The notes under the pieces were generated by a model that had not been told where the DNA came from, did not search any database, and was given only the letters and a program-made list of their open reading frames with translations. A stretch of DNA of 64,000 bases from Hominenteromicrobium sp900549945 (lineage in GTDB: Bacteria; Bacillota; Clostridia; Oscillospirales; Acutalibacteraceae), in contig CABRNK010000012.1 of NCBI GenBank assembly GCA_902472305.1, forward strand, positions 1-64,000, read 5' to 3'. The position numbers were made by a program, and so were the translations under genes. Shown here one piece after another: positions 31,081 to 39,607 of this stretch. Position 1 is the first letter of the stretch. Each line of letters starts with the position of its first letter.

Positions 31081-32259
31081 ATGAAGCGCTTTAACAAAAT
31101 CACGCCCGAGGGCACGAAGGACATCCTTTTTGAGGAGTGCCTCGCCCGCCGCGCGGTCAGCCGCAGGCTCGAGGCGGTGTTCCAGATGCGCGGGTACAAC
31201 GAGGTCATCACGCCCGGCATCGAATACTACGACGTGTTCGGCGCCGAGGACGCGGCGATCCCGCAGCAGGAGATGTACAAATCGACCGACAACAAGGGCC
31301 GCCTGATCGTTTTCCGGCCCGACCTCACGCTGCCGATCGCCCGCCTTACGGCCACGCGGCTGCAGTCTGTGGAAAAGCCGGTGCGCCTCTACTATAACCA
31401 GCCGGTCTACCGCAACCGCAAGGACCTTTCCGGGCGCAGCGACGAATCGATGCAGGCCGGCATCGAGCTGCTCGGCGCCGCCGGGCTGCGGGCCGACATC
31501 GAGGTGATTGCCGCGGCGGTCGATGCGCTTTCGGCGTGCACGGAGCGCTTCCGGTTTGAGCTCGGCAACGCGCGGTTCTTCCGCCTGCTTGCCGACGAGC
31601 TGCCCGTCTCCGACGACCGCCGCGAGGACATCCGCATGACGATCGAATCGAAGAATTACGCGGCGCTCGGCGATATGCTCGACGCGCTCGAGCCCTCGCT
31701 CTACACCGAGGCGATCCGCAAGCTGCCGCGCCTGTTCGGCGGCGAGGAGGTGTTCAGCGAGGCGGAGCGCTTCTGTGTCGGGCATCCGGCGCTTTCCGAG
31801 ACTTTGAACTACACGCGCACGCTGTACGGCGCGCTTTCGGCGCTCGGGCTCGGCGACCGGCTGATGGTTGACTTCGGCCTCGTCCAGCGCAACGACTACT
31901 ACACCGGCGTGGTGTTCAGCGCCTACGCCGAAAATTACGGCGACGCCATTTTGATGGGCGGCCGCTACGACAACCTTTTGAAGCAGTTTGACGCGCCGAT
32001 GCCCGCCATCGGCTTTGCGGCGGATGTGGACGCGCTCGCCTCGTGCCTTTTGGAGAGCGCCGCGGTGCCGGTGCCCGACGTGCTCGTGCACGCGCACCCC
32101 GGCGCGGAAGCGCAGGCCCAGCTTCGCATACGCGCGCTGACGGCCGCGGGAAAGCGCTGCGAAAGCTCTGTGTTTGACACGGCGCAGGCGGCGCGGGACT
32201 ACGCCGCGCGCCGCGGCATCCGCGAGGTGCTCGAAATCGGATTGGAGGGAAACGCATGA
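31081..32259 (+). CDS. hisZ: ATP phosphoribosyltransferase regulatory subunit
   Basis: This 392-residue histidyl-tRNA synthetase paralogue binds short-form HisG and makes it active and feedback-sensitive to histidine. It has the class II synthetase core: P-E-G-T-K-D-I-L near the N-terminus, Y-N-E-V-I-T-P-G, R-P-D-L-T-L-P-I-A-R near 80, R-N-D-Y-Y-T-G-V-V-F near 270 and G-G-R-Y-D-N-L near 298. Loss of aminoacylation motifs and its place before short hisG distinguish it from hisS. It overlaps hisG by four bases. Confidence 0.93.
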   Translation: MKRFNKITPEGTKDILFEECLARRAVSRRLEAVFQMRGYNEVITPGIEYYDVFGAEDAAIPQQEMYKSTDNKGRLIVFRPDLTLPIARLTATRLQSVEKPVRLYYNQPVYRNRKDLSGRSDESMQAGIELLGAAGLRADIEVIAAAVDALSACTERFRFELGNARFFRLLADELPVSDDRREDIRMTIESKNYAALGDMLDALEPSLYTEAIRKLPRLFGGEEVFSEAERFCVGHPALSETLNYTRTLYGALSALGLGDRLMVDFGLVQRNDYYTGVVFSAYAENYGDAILMGGRYDNLLKQFDAPMPAIGFAADVDALASCLLESAAVPVPDVLVHAHPGAEAQAQLRIRALTAAGKRCESSVFDTAQAARDYAARRGIREVLEIGLEGNA

Positions 32260-32909
32260 AGCCGCTGAGAATCGCCCTCACGAAGGGCCGGCTGGAACGT
32301 GACACAGTCGCCGCCCTCGAGCGGATCGGCCTCAACTGCACGCAGGTGCGCGAGAAGGGCCGCCGGCTGATTCTGCCCGTCGGAAACGGGGAGATCGAGG
32401 CCGTGCTCGCGAAGGCCGCGGACGTCATCACGTATGTGGAAAACGGCGTGTGCGACCTCGGCGTCGTCGGCAAGGATACGATCATGGAAAACGGCAGCCA
32501 TTTCTTCGAGATCCTCGACCTCGGCTTCGGCCGCTGCCGCTTTGCGCTCGCCTGCAAAAAGGGCTTCGATTTTTTCAGCGGCTACCGGGCGAAAACCGTT
32601 GCGACGAAGTACCCGAACATCGCGCGCCAGTTCTTTGAAAGCCGCGCGATGGACGTGCGCATCATCAAGATCGAGGGCTCGGTGGAGCTCGCGCCGCTGC
32701 TCGGGCTGGCCGACGGCATTGTCGATATTGTGGAAACCGGCGCGACGCTGCGCGAGAACGGGCTCGAGGTTGTGGAGACCATTACGCAGATTTCGGCGCG
32801 CCTGATCGCAAACACCGCGAGCCTCAAGCTGCGCAAGGCGGAGATCGAAACGCTTGCCGCGCAGCTCGAGCGCTCCATCGCCGAAAACAGAGGGGAGAAA
32901 ACCGTATGA
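32256..32909 (+). CDS. hisG: ATP phosphoribosyltransferase, short form
   Basis: This 217-residue enzyme condenses ATP and PRPP in the first step of histidine synthesis. At this length it lacks the C-terminal regulatory domain and needs HisZ. It has L-T-K-G-R-L near the N-terminus, D-L-G-V-V-G-K-D-T near 68 and the PRPP loop D-G-I-V-D-I-V-E-T-G-A-T-L near 152. It overlaps hisZ and hisD by four bases on each side. Confidence 0.95.
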   Translation: MKPLRIALTKGRLERDTVAALERIGLNCTQVREKGRRLILPVGNGEIEAVLAKAADVITYVENGVCDLGVVGKDTIMENGSHFFEILDLGFGRCRFALACKKGFDFFSGYRAKTVATKYPNIARQFFESRAMDVRIIKIEGSVELAPLLGLADGIVDIVETGATLRENGLEVVETITQISARLIANTASLKLRKAEIETLAAQLERSIAENRGEKTV

Positions 32910-34198
32910 TTCGTATAGCCAAGGGCGACCGCGCGTACTGCGAGCGCTTCATCCAGAGCCTCAAGGACCGCGTGCGCGAGAACGACCGCAGCGTGGAGGA
33001 CGGCGTCGCCGCGATCCTCCGGGACGTGCGCGACAACGGCGACCGCGCCGTGCGGGCGTATTCCGAAAAGTTTGACGGCTGGGTGCCGGATTCGCTCGAG
33101 ATCTCGATGGAGGAGATCGAGCGCATCATGCAGGACTGCGACCCCGATTTTCTCGCCGCGATGGAGCGCGCCGCGGAGAACATCCGCGCGTTCCATGCGC
33201 GCCAGAAGCAGCAGAGCCGCATCGACCCCGAGCGAAACGGCGTGCTGATGGGCCAGCGCGTGCGCGGCCTGCACCGCGTCGGCGTCTATGTGCCGGGCGG
33301 TACGGCGGCGTACCCGTCCTCCGTGCTGATGAACGTGATTCCGGCGAAGATCGCCGAGGTCGGCGAGATCGTGATGGTCACGCCGCCGGGTCGCACCGGC
33401 AAGCCGGATAAGAACATTTTGGCCGCCGCGAAGATCGCCGGCGTGGACCGCGTGTTTCTGATCGGCGGCGCGCAGGCCGTGGCGGCGCTCGCCTACGGCA
33501 CCGAGAGCGTGCCGAAGGTCGATAAGGTCGTCGGCCCGGGCAATATCTTCGTCGCGACGGCGAAAAAGCTCCTTTACGGCACGATCGACATCGATATGAT
33601 CGCCGGCCCGAGCGAGATCCTCGTGATCGCCGACTCGAGCGCGCGGCCCGAATACCTCGCGGCCGACCTGATGAGCCAGGCCGAGCACGACCGCATGGCC
33701 TCGGCGATCCTCATCACGCCCGACGAGGCGCTCGCACAGGCGACGGCGGCCGAGATCGAGCGCCAGATGGAGACGCTCTCGCGCCGCGAAATCATCCGCG
33801 AGTCGATCGATAATTTCGGCGCGATCATCGTCTGCGAAAGTCTGGCGGAGGCCGTCGACTTTGCGAACGAGCTCGCGCCGGAGCACCTCGAGGTCTGCTG
33901 CGAGAACCCGCTCGAGTACATCGGGAAGCTCGACAACGCTGGCTCCGTTTTTCTCGGGAACTACTCGCCCGAGCCGCTCGGCGACTACTTCGCCGGCCCG
34001 AACCACGTGCTGCCCACAAGCGGCACGGCGCGCTTCTTCTCGCCGCTTTCGGTCGACGATTTCATCAAGAAGTCGAGCTTCATCTACTATACGAAGGACG
34101 CGCTGCTCGCGGCCGCCGACGACATCATCCGCATCGCGGAGACCGAGGAGCTGACCGCGCACGCGAATTCGATCGCCGTGCGCCGGGACATGCCGTGA
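32906..34198 (+). CDS. hisD: Histidinol dehydrogenase
   Basis: This 430-residue zinc enzyme oxidises histidinol to histidine in two NAD-dependent steps. It shows V-G-V-Y-V-P-G-G-T-A-A-Y-P-S-S near 122, G-G-A-Q-A-V-A-A-L-A-Y-G near 188, the Q-A-E-H-D zinc residues near 258, and A-P-E-H-L-E near 325 with the catalytic Glu-His pair. It starts within the end of hisG. Confidence 0.96.
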   Translation: MIRIAKGDRAYCERFIQSLKDRVRENDRSVEDGVAAILRDVRDNGDRAVRAYSEKFDGWVPDSLEISMEEIERIMQDCDPDFLAAMERAAENIRAFHARQKQQSRIDPERNGVLMGQRVRGLHRVGVYVPGGTAAYPSSVLMNVIPAKIAEVGEIVMVTPPGRTGKPDKNILAAAKIAGVDRVFLIGGAQAVAALAYGTESVPKVDKVVGPGNIFVATAKKLLYGTIDIDMIAGPSEILVIADSSARPEYLAADLMSQAEHDRMASAILITPDEALAQATAAEIERQMETLSRREIIRESIDNFGAIIVCESLAEAVDFANELAPEHLEVCCENPLEYIGKLDNAGSVFLGNYSPEPLGDYFAGPNHVLPTSGTARFFSPLSVDDFIKKSSFIYYTKDALLAAADDIIRIAETEELTAHANSIAVRRDMP

Positions 34199-34322
34199 CG
34201 CGCCTGCGAGACGAAGCGCTTTGACCGCAGCCAGTTCCGCCGGAAGGTTCGGCGGCGCCTGCGCAATGGGAAAATCCATACGGAAAGGGAAGGCTTCCAA
34301 AAGCGGGAGCCGGGGCAGAACC

Positions 34323-35393
34323 ATGTATGAACTGAACGATAAGATCCGCGATCTCGAGCCGTATGCGCCGATCGCGGGCAACTATAAGATCCGGCTGGAT
34401 GCAAACGAATCGTTCCTGCGCCTGCCGGAGTCGATCATGGCGGGCGCGCTGCACGCAACGTTCTCCGTCGAGCTGAACCGCTACCCGGACCCGACGGCGA
34501 AGGGGCTGTGCGCGGCGTTTGCGCGCGCGTACGGCGTCGATGCGGCGCATGTCGCGGCGGGAAACGGCTCGGACGAGCTGATCTCCGTCATTTTCCAGAG
34601 CTTCCTCCAGAAGGGGGACGCATACGCGACGGTCGCGCCGGATTTCTCGATGTACGATTTTTACGGCTACATCGCGGAATGCCGTGGCGTGGCGATCGAA
34701 AAAAACGAAAATTGGACGATAGATGTTGACAAGGTGATCGAAACCTGCAACAATGAGCGTGTAAAGCTGCTGATTTTCAGCAATCCCTGCAACCCGACGT
34801 CGCTCGGCCTCGACCGGGCGGCGGTGCGCCGGATCATATCGGGCGTTTCGGCGCTCGTCGTGCTCGACGAGGCGTACATGGATTTCTGGGAGGAATCGAT
34901 GCTGCAGGAGGCCGCGGAATACGACAACCTGCTGGTGCTCAAAACCTGCTCGAAGGCGTTCGGACTGGCGGCGCTGCGCGTGGGCTTCGCGGTCGGCTGT
35001 GAAAAACTGATCCGCGCCGTGAAAGCGGTCAAATCGCCGTACAACGTCAACGCGCTTTCCCAGCGCATGGCGGAGGTCGTTTTGAACAGCCGCGGCGAGT
35101 GCGGGGCGGCCACGCGCCGGCTTTTGCTCGCGCGCGACGAGCTGCAGGCCGGGCTCGAGCAGATCGCCGGGCAGTTCCCGGGGCAGATGGCGGTTGTGCC
35201 GAGCGTGACGAATTTCGTCGTGCTGCGCACCCCGCAGGCGGAGGCGCTTTTCAAAAAGCTGCTTTCGGATTCCATCGCGGTGCGGTACTTTAAGAATATG
35301 TCCGCGCTGCGCATCACGGCGGGGGCCACCGGCGAAAACGCCGCGGTGCTCGCCCACATCCGGGATTTTTTTGAGGCGCAGAAAGAGGCGTAA
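34323..35393 (+). CDS. hisC: Histidinol-phosphate aminotransferase
   Basis: This 356-residue PLP enzyme (class I/II fold) converts imidazole acetol-phosphate to histidinol-phosphate with glutamate. It has K-I-R-L-D-A-N-E-S near 22, G-N-G-S-D-E-L-I near 80, N-P-C-N-P-T-S near 155, D-E-A-Y-M-D-F near 181 and the Schiff-base lysine in T-C-S-K-A-F-G-L-A-A-L-R near 212. About 125 bases separate it from hisD, with several upstream in-frame starts. ATG 34323 is chosen from the normal family N-terminus. Confidence 0.94.
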   Translation: MYELNDKIRDLEPYAPIAGNYKIRLDANESFLRLPESIMAGALHATFSVELNRYPDPTAKGLCAAFARAYGVDAAHVAAGNGSDELISVIFQSFLQKGDAYATVAPDFSMYDFYGYIAECRGVAIEKNENWTIDVDKVIETCNNERVKLLIFSNPCNPTSLGLDRAAVRRIISGVSALVVLDEAYMDFWEESMLQEAAEYDNLLVLKTCSKAFGLAALRVGFAVGCEKLIRAVKAVKSPYNVNALSQRMAEVVLNSRGECGAATRRLLLARDELQAGLEQIAGQFPGQMAVVPSVTNFVVLRTPQAEALFKKLLSDSIAVRYFKNMSALRITAGATGENAAVLAHIRDFFEAQKEA

Positions 35394-35423
35394 CAGAGAA
35401 GCAAGCAGAAAGGGACGGTGCAA

Positions 35424-36011
35424 ATGGAACGCATGGCGGCGGTTACGCGCACGACAAAGGAAACGGATATTGAGCTTACGCTCCGGCTGGACGGCGGCGC
35501 GGTGGAGATTTCCACCGGCGTCGGCTTTTTCGACCATATGCTGACGGCGCTTGCCGTGCACGGCGGCTTCGGCCTGCAGCTCAAGGCGGTGGGCGACTGG
35601 CATGTGGACTGCCACCACACGGTGGAGGACGTCGGCATCGTTTTGGGGCGGGCGTTTAAAAAGGCGCTCGGCGACCGCGCGGGCATCGAGCGGTACGGCC
35701 ACGCGCTGATCCCAATGGACGAGGCGCTTGGCTTCTGCGCGGTGGATGTGAGCGGCCGGCCATATCTCGCGTTCGACGCGGCGTTCCCGCAGGAGCGCGT
35801 CGGCGATTTCGACACCTGCATGACCGAGGAGTTTTTCCGCGCGCTCAGCGACAATGCGGGCTTCACGCTGCACCTGCGCTGCCCGTACGGCAAAAATGCG
35901 CACCATATGATTGAGGCGCTGTTCAAGGCGGCCGCGCACGCGCTCTGCGACGCGACGGCGGAAAACAGCACCGGCGCGGCGCTCTCCACAAAGGGGACGC
36001 TCGGCGAATAA
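35424..36011 (+). CDS. hisB: Imidazoleglycerol-phosphate dehydratase
   Basis: This 195-residue manganese enzyme removes water from imidazoleglycerol-phosphate. It has the repeat metal motifs: G-V-G-F-F-D-H-M-L and D-C-H-H-T-V-E-D in the first half, A-H-H-M-I-E-A near the end, and R-T-T-K-E-T at the start. It is monofunctional, without the histidinol-phosphatase domain. The 134 bases after it, where hisH usually lies, contain no gene. Confidence 0.95.
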   Translation: MERMAAVTRTTKETDIELTLRLDGGAVEISTGVGFFDHMLTALAVHGGFGLQLKAVGDWHVDCHHTVEDVGIVLGRAFKKALGDRAGIERYGHALIPMDEALGFCAVDVSGRPYLAFDAAFPQERVGDFDTCMTEEFFRALSDNAGFTLHLRCPYGKNAHHMIEALFKAAAHALCDATAENSTGAALSTKGTLGE

Positions 36012-36145
36012 ACAGGCGAGGGAACGCGGCGGCGCGGCGGACTGCCCGGGGCGAATCCGTTCCAGCAGGGTGGATTTGCTCCGGCAAAACGGAGGAGATC
36101 CGGCGGTGCGGCGCGCGGGCCGCGGCATAAAACTGGGGGAACAGA

Positions 36146-37213
36146 ATGATTATTTTACCGGCAATCGATTTGAAGGACGGGCGCTGCGTGCGCCTGTTTC
36201 AGGGCGACTACGCCACGGCGGAGCAGGTGGCGGCAGACCCCGTAGAGACGGCGCGGTCGTTTGAGGCGGACGGCGCGCGCTGGATGCACGTCGTCGATCT
36301 CGACGGCGCAAAGGCGAGACGCCCCGTGAATGATGCGACGATCTTTTCGATCCGCGAAAATACGACGCTGAACATCGAGGTCGGCGGCGGCATCCGCGAT
36401 ATGGAGAGCGTCGAGTTCTACCTCTCCCGCGGTGTGAACCGCGTGATTCTCGGCTCCGCGGCGCTGAGCGACCCCGCGTTTGTGCGCGAGGCGGTGAAGC
36501 GCTGGGGCAAGAAAATTGCGGTCGGCATCGACGCGCGCGACGGCAAGGTGGCCGCCGAGGGCTGGACGGCCCAGAGCGAGACGGACTACATGGAGATGGC
36601 GCGGCGCATGGAGGACATCGGCGTGCGGTATCTGATCGTCACCGATATTGCGAAGGACGGCACAATGGCGGGGCCGAACCTTGTCATGCTCGACAAAATC
36701 AACCGCGCGGTTTCGTGCAGTGTGATCGCGAGCGGCGGCGTCAGCAGCCTCAAGGATATCGTGGATCTCAACAACCTCGGGCTTTACGGCGCAATTGCGG
36801 GCAAGGCGCTCTACACGAAGGCGCTCGACCTGCGCGCCGCCGTTTCGGCCTGCCAGCGCCTTTCGGGCAATACCCTGAAGGTGCGCGAGGAAATCGAGGA
36901 CCATCTCGAGCGGTACTTTTTAAAGTCCGATCTGATTCCCGCCGTCGTGCAGGAGGCCTCGACCGGCGAGGTGCTGATGCTTGCATACATGAACCGCGAG
37001 TCGATGATCAAGACGCTCGAGACCGGCTACACGTGGTTTTACAGCCGCAGCCGCCAGACGCTCTGGAACAAGGGCGCGACGAGCGGCCACGTGCAGAAGG
37101 TGGTGCGCATCGCGGCGGACTGCGACGACGACACGCTGCTCGTGCAGGTTGTGCAGACCGGCCCGGCGTGCCACACCGGCAGCCACAGCTGCTTCTTCAA
37201 GCAGATTTTCTAA
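36146..37213 (+). CDS. hisA-hisI: HisA-HisI fusion: ProFAR isomerase / phosphoribosyl-AMP cyclohydrolase
   Basis: This 355-residue protein joins two pathway enzymes. Residues 1 to about 238 are HisA, a TIM barrel (I-I-L-P-A-I-D-L-K-D-G-R-C-V-R-L, G-G-G-I-R, D-I-A-K-D-G-T-M-A-G-P, A-S-G-G-V-S). After a linker (L-K-V-R-E-E-I-E-D-H-L-E-R-Y-F), residues about 265-355 are HisI (L-I-P-A-V-V-Q, M-L-A-Y-M-N-R-E, F-Y-S-R-S-R-Q-T-L-W-N-K-G-A-T-S-G-H, and the zinc Cys residues D-C-D-D-D, C-H-T-G-S-H-S-C-F). In most operons hisF lies between hisA and hisI; here it is absent and the two flanking enzymes are one chain. Confidence 0.93.
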   Translation: MIILPAIDLKDGRCVRLFQGDYATAEQVAADPVETARSFEADGARWMHVVDLDGAKARRPVNDATIFSIRENTTLNIEVGGGIRDMESVEFYLSRGVNRVILGSAALSDPAFVREAVKRWGKKIAVGIDARDGKVAAEGWTAQSETDYMEMARRMEDIGVRYLIVTDIAKDGTMAGPNLVMLDKINRAVSCSVIASGGVSSLKDIVDLNNLGLYGAIAGKALYTKALDLRAAVSACQRLSGNTLKVREEIEDHLERYFLKSDLIPAVVQEASTGEVLMLAYMNRESMIKTLETGYTWFYSRSRQTLWNKGATSGHVQKVVRIAADCDDDTLLVQVVQTGPACHTGSHSCFFKQIF

Positions 37214-37219
37214 CAAAGG

Positions 37220-37257
37220 CACGCCGCTTTTCCGCGCGGGGGAGGCGGCGCGTTTTT
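37220..37257 (+). terminator. Possible internal terminator before hisE
   Basis: CACGCCGC (37220-37227) pairs with GCGGCGCG (37245-37252) with one mismatch, followed by TTTTT. It lies between hisAI and hisE and may only weaken read-through. Confidence 0.45.
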
Positions 37258-37311
37258 CCGAAATTCCGGCGCAGGCCCGCCGGGTATAAAAGCGAGAAAG
37301 AGGGACGAAAA

Positions 37312-37635
37312 ATGGATATTTTGCAGCAGCTCTACGACACCGTGCTCGCCCGCAAGGGGGAGAAGCAGGAGGGCTCTTACACGTGCTACCTGTTTGAAAA
37401 GGGCACCGATAAAATCCTCAAAAAGTGCGGCGAGGAGTGCAGCGAGGTCATCATTGCCGCGAAGAACGGGGACAACGCCGAAACCGTGCTCGAGATCAGC
37501 GACCTTCTGTACCACCTGACCGTGCTGATGGTCAACGAGGGCGTGCAGCTCGACGACGTGCGCGCGGAGCTCGACCGCCGCCACGGCAGGACGGGCAACC
37601 TGAAAACCTTTCATCAGGTGGACAAAAATACATGA
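37312..37635 (+). CDS. hisE: Phosphoribosyl-ATP pyrophosphatase
   Basis: This 107-residue MazG-type helical enzyme removes pyrophosphate from phosphoribosyl-ATP, making the HisI substrate. It has E-G-S-Y-T-C-Y-L, the metal motif K-C-G-E-E-C-S-E-V-I-I-A-A-K near 43, and E-I-S-D-L-L-Y-H-L-T-V-L near 63. It is separate from hisI, unlike the common HisIE fusion. Its stop overlaps the next ATG. Confidence 0.95.
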   Translation: MDILQQLYDTVLARKGEKQEGSYTCYLFEKGTDKILKKCGEECSEVIIAAKNGDNAETVLEISDLLYHLTVLMVNEGVQLDDVRAELDRRHGRTGNLKTFHQVDKNT

Positions 37636-38372
37636 CGGGCGGGGAGAGCCGCGCGCGCCGGCCGCAGGCGTATGGCGCGGCGGAAGGCTATGCGCCGCCC
37701 GCGCTGCCGTGGAGCTACCGCCGGAAAATACAGGACTTTTTGAAGCCCGAAAGCCGTATACTGGATATGGACCCCGGCGACGGCGCGCTGCTGCTCTCGC
37801 TGCGCCACCCGTTCGGCCTGACGAGCGTGTCGGAAAGCCGGGCGGAAGCGCTGCGGCTGTGTGAAAAAAAGCTCGCTCCGCTCGGCGTCACCGTGCGGCC
37901 GTGCGGGCCGGGCGGCGCGCTGCCGTATGCGGACGCGTCGTTCGACCTCGTACTGAACGGCGGCGCGCCGTATGCGGCGGACGAGGTGCGCCGCGTCTTA
38001 AAACCCGGCGGCTATTTCATTACCGAGCAGGCGGGCGGCAGCGACGGCCTGCGGCTGCGGCGCATGCTCGGCGGCGGAAGTGAACGGCCGGATTTTAACC
38101 TCGAAAATGAGGTGCAGCGCTTTCTCCGCGCGGGCTTTTCGATCAACTTCAAGGACCAGTGCTACGGAACCGGACGCTTTGCGGATACGGCGGCGCTCAT
38201 CCGGTACGCGGCGGCGCGCCCGCAGGCGTTTCCCGGCTTTTCGGCGGACGGCTGCGCCGCGCAGCTTGAGGCGCTCGAGGCGCTCTGCGCGCGGCTCGGG
38301 TACATCCCGAACACGGAGCACCGGTTTATTTTGATCGCACGAAAACGAAAGGACGGAAAAAACGATGGGTGA
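37632..38372 (+). CDS. SAM-dependent methyltransferase-like protein
   Basis: This 246-residue protein has a Rossmann methyltransferase outline. Motif I is I-L-D-M-D-P-G-D-G-A-L-L near 43, a degenerate glycine loop. An acidic region follows, then Y-A-D-A-S-F-D-L-V-L-N near 101, and V-L-K-P-G-G-Y-F-I-T-E-Q near 122, the typical post-motif strand. Substrate unknown. It overlaps hisE by four bases and the acetyltransferase gene by eight, so it rides with the his operon. Confidence 0.72.
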   Translation: MTGGESRARRPQAYGAAEGYAPPALPWSYRRKIQDFLKPESRILDMDPGDGALLLSLRHPFGLTSVSESRAEALRLCEKKLAPLGVTVRPCGPGGALPYADASFDLVLNGGAPYAADEVRRVLKPGGYFITEQAGGSDGLRLRRMLGGGSERPDFNLENEVQRFLRAGFSINFKDQCYGTGRFADTAALIRYAAARPQAFPGFSADGCAAQLEALEALCARLGYIPNTEHRFILIARKRKDGKNDG

Positions 38373-38847
38373 TTTCAGCATACGCTTTGCCGCCCGCGGG
38401 GATATTCCCGCGGTGCTCGGCTTCATCCGGGCGCTTGCCGCCTACGAGAACATGGAGGATCAGGTGATCGCGAACGAGGCGCTGCTTGAGACGTGGATCT
38501 TCGAGAAGAAGCGGGCCGAGGTGCTGCTCGCGTTCGAGGGCGAAAAGCCGGTCGGCTTCGCGCTCTTTTTCCACAATTTTTCGACGTGGCTCGGCCGCGC
38601 CGGCATCTATCTCGAGGACCTGTTCGTGCTGCCCGAATACCGCGGCAAGGGCTACGGCAAGCTGCTTTTGAAGCGGCTCGCGCGCATCGCGGTGCAGCGC
38701 GGCTGCGGGCGGCTCGAGTGGGCGTGCCTCGACTGGAACGAGCCGGCCATCGCGTTTTATAAGGCCGTCGGCGCCGCGCCGCTCGACGAATGGACGACGT
38801 ACCGCGTGACGGGCGACGCGCTGCTCTCGCTCGCTTCGCGCATCTGA
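38365..38847 (+). CDS. GNAT family N-acetyltransferase
   Basis: This 160-residue protein has the acetyl-CoA loop motif L-P-E-Y-R-G-K-G-Y-G-K near 92 and the F-Y-K-A-V-G-A motif near 133. It resembles the diamine/thialysine acetyltransferase branch (L-E-D-L-F-V-L before the loop, L-D-W-N-E-P-A-I near 126). It would acetylate an amine in the cytoplasm; the substrate is not certain. Confidence 0.85.
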   Translation: MGDFSIRFAARGDIPAVLGFIRALAAYENMEDQVIANEALLETWIFEKKRAEVLLAFEGEKPVGFALFFHNFSTWLGRAGIYLEDLFVLPEYRGKGYGKLLLKRLARIAVQRGCGRLEWACLDWNEPAIAFYKAVGAAPLDEWTTYRVTGDALLSLASRI

Positions 38848-38938
38848 GAACAGCGGCTTTGGACCCGGCGCAGAGCGGGGGAGCGTTCGGCTCCGCACGG
38901 CTGCGGGCGCGGTTCAAGGCGGAGAAAGGAGAAGGGAT

Positions 38939-39457
38939 ATGCACGTACTGGTTGTTGTGGATATGCAGAACGATTTTATAGACGGCGCGCTCGGCACGCC
39001 GGAGGCCGCCGCGATCGTGCCGAAGGTCGCCGAAAGGATCCGGAACTTTGACGGCCTCGTGCTCGCGACGCGCGACACGCACACGGCGGACTATCTTTCG
39101 ACGCAGGAGGGCCGGCATCTGCCGGTCAAGCACTGCGTGATGTGCACGTCCGGATGGGCGATCCACCCGGAGATCGCGGCGCTGCTCGAGGAAACGCCGG
39201 TCGATAAGCCCTCGTTCGGCAGCGTGGAGCTCGGCGAGAACCTGCGCAGCCTGCATGAGGAGGCGGGGGTCGAATCCGTCACGCTCGTCGGCCTGTGCAC
39301 CGACATCTGCGTGATTTCGAACGCGCTGCTTTTAAAGGCGTTTCTGCCCGAGGTGCCGGTGATCGTCGATGCGGCCTGCTGCGCGGGCGTCACGCCGGAG
39401 AGCCACCGCACGGCGCTCGAGGCGATGCGCGCGTGCCAGATCGAGATTCTGGAGTGA
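38939..39457 (+). CDS. Isochorismatase-family cysteine hydrolase (nicotinamidase-like)
   Basis: This 172-residue protein has the catalytic Asp in V-V-V-D-M-Q-N-D-F, a middle lysine in V-D-K-P-S-F, and the nucleophile Cys in L-C-T-D-I-C-V-I-S-N-A near 119. Members of this branch often hydrolyse nicotinamide to nicotinate for NAD salvage, but other amides are possible. It has a GAGAAAGGAGAAGG ribosome site and a terminator just after. Confidence 0.82.
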   Translation: MHVLVVVDMQNDFIDGALGTPEAAAIVPKVAERIRNFDGLVLATRDTHTADYLSTQEGRHLPVKHCVMCTSGWAIHPEIAALLEETPVDKPSFGSVELGENLRSLHEEAGVESVTLVGLCTDICVISNALLLKAFLPEVPVIVDAACCAGVTPESHRTALEAMRACQIEILE

Positions 39458-39472
39458 GCCGAAAACAGAGAA

Positions 39473-39505
39473 AGCCGGCGGGGCAGACCCGGCCGGCTCT
39501 TTTTC
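39473..39505 (+). terminator. Terminator after the cysteine hydrolase gene
   Basis: AGCCGGC (39473-39479) pairs with GCCGGCT (39492-39498), extended by GGG/CCC, followed by CTTTTTCT. Confidence 0.8.
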
Positions 39506-39514
39506 TGCGCGCGC

Positions 39515-39543
39515 TTGCATTTGCGCGCGGAATGTGGTAAAAC
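39515..39543 (+). promoter_or_regulatory. Probable promoter of the asparaginase gene
   Basis: TTGCAT (39515-39520), a 17-base spacer and TAAAAC (39538-39543), about 60 bases before the start codon. Confidence 0.5.
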
Positions 39544-39607
39544 TTTACTTGCGGCTTTCGGCCGCGAAACCGAGCGCCGTTCCGGCGCGGATAAGGGAGT
39601 GCCCGCA

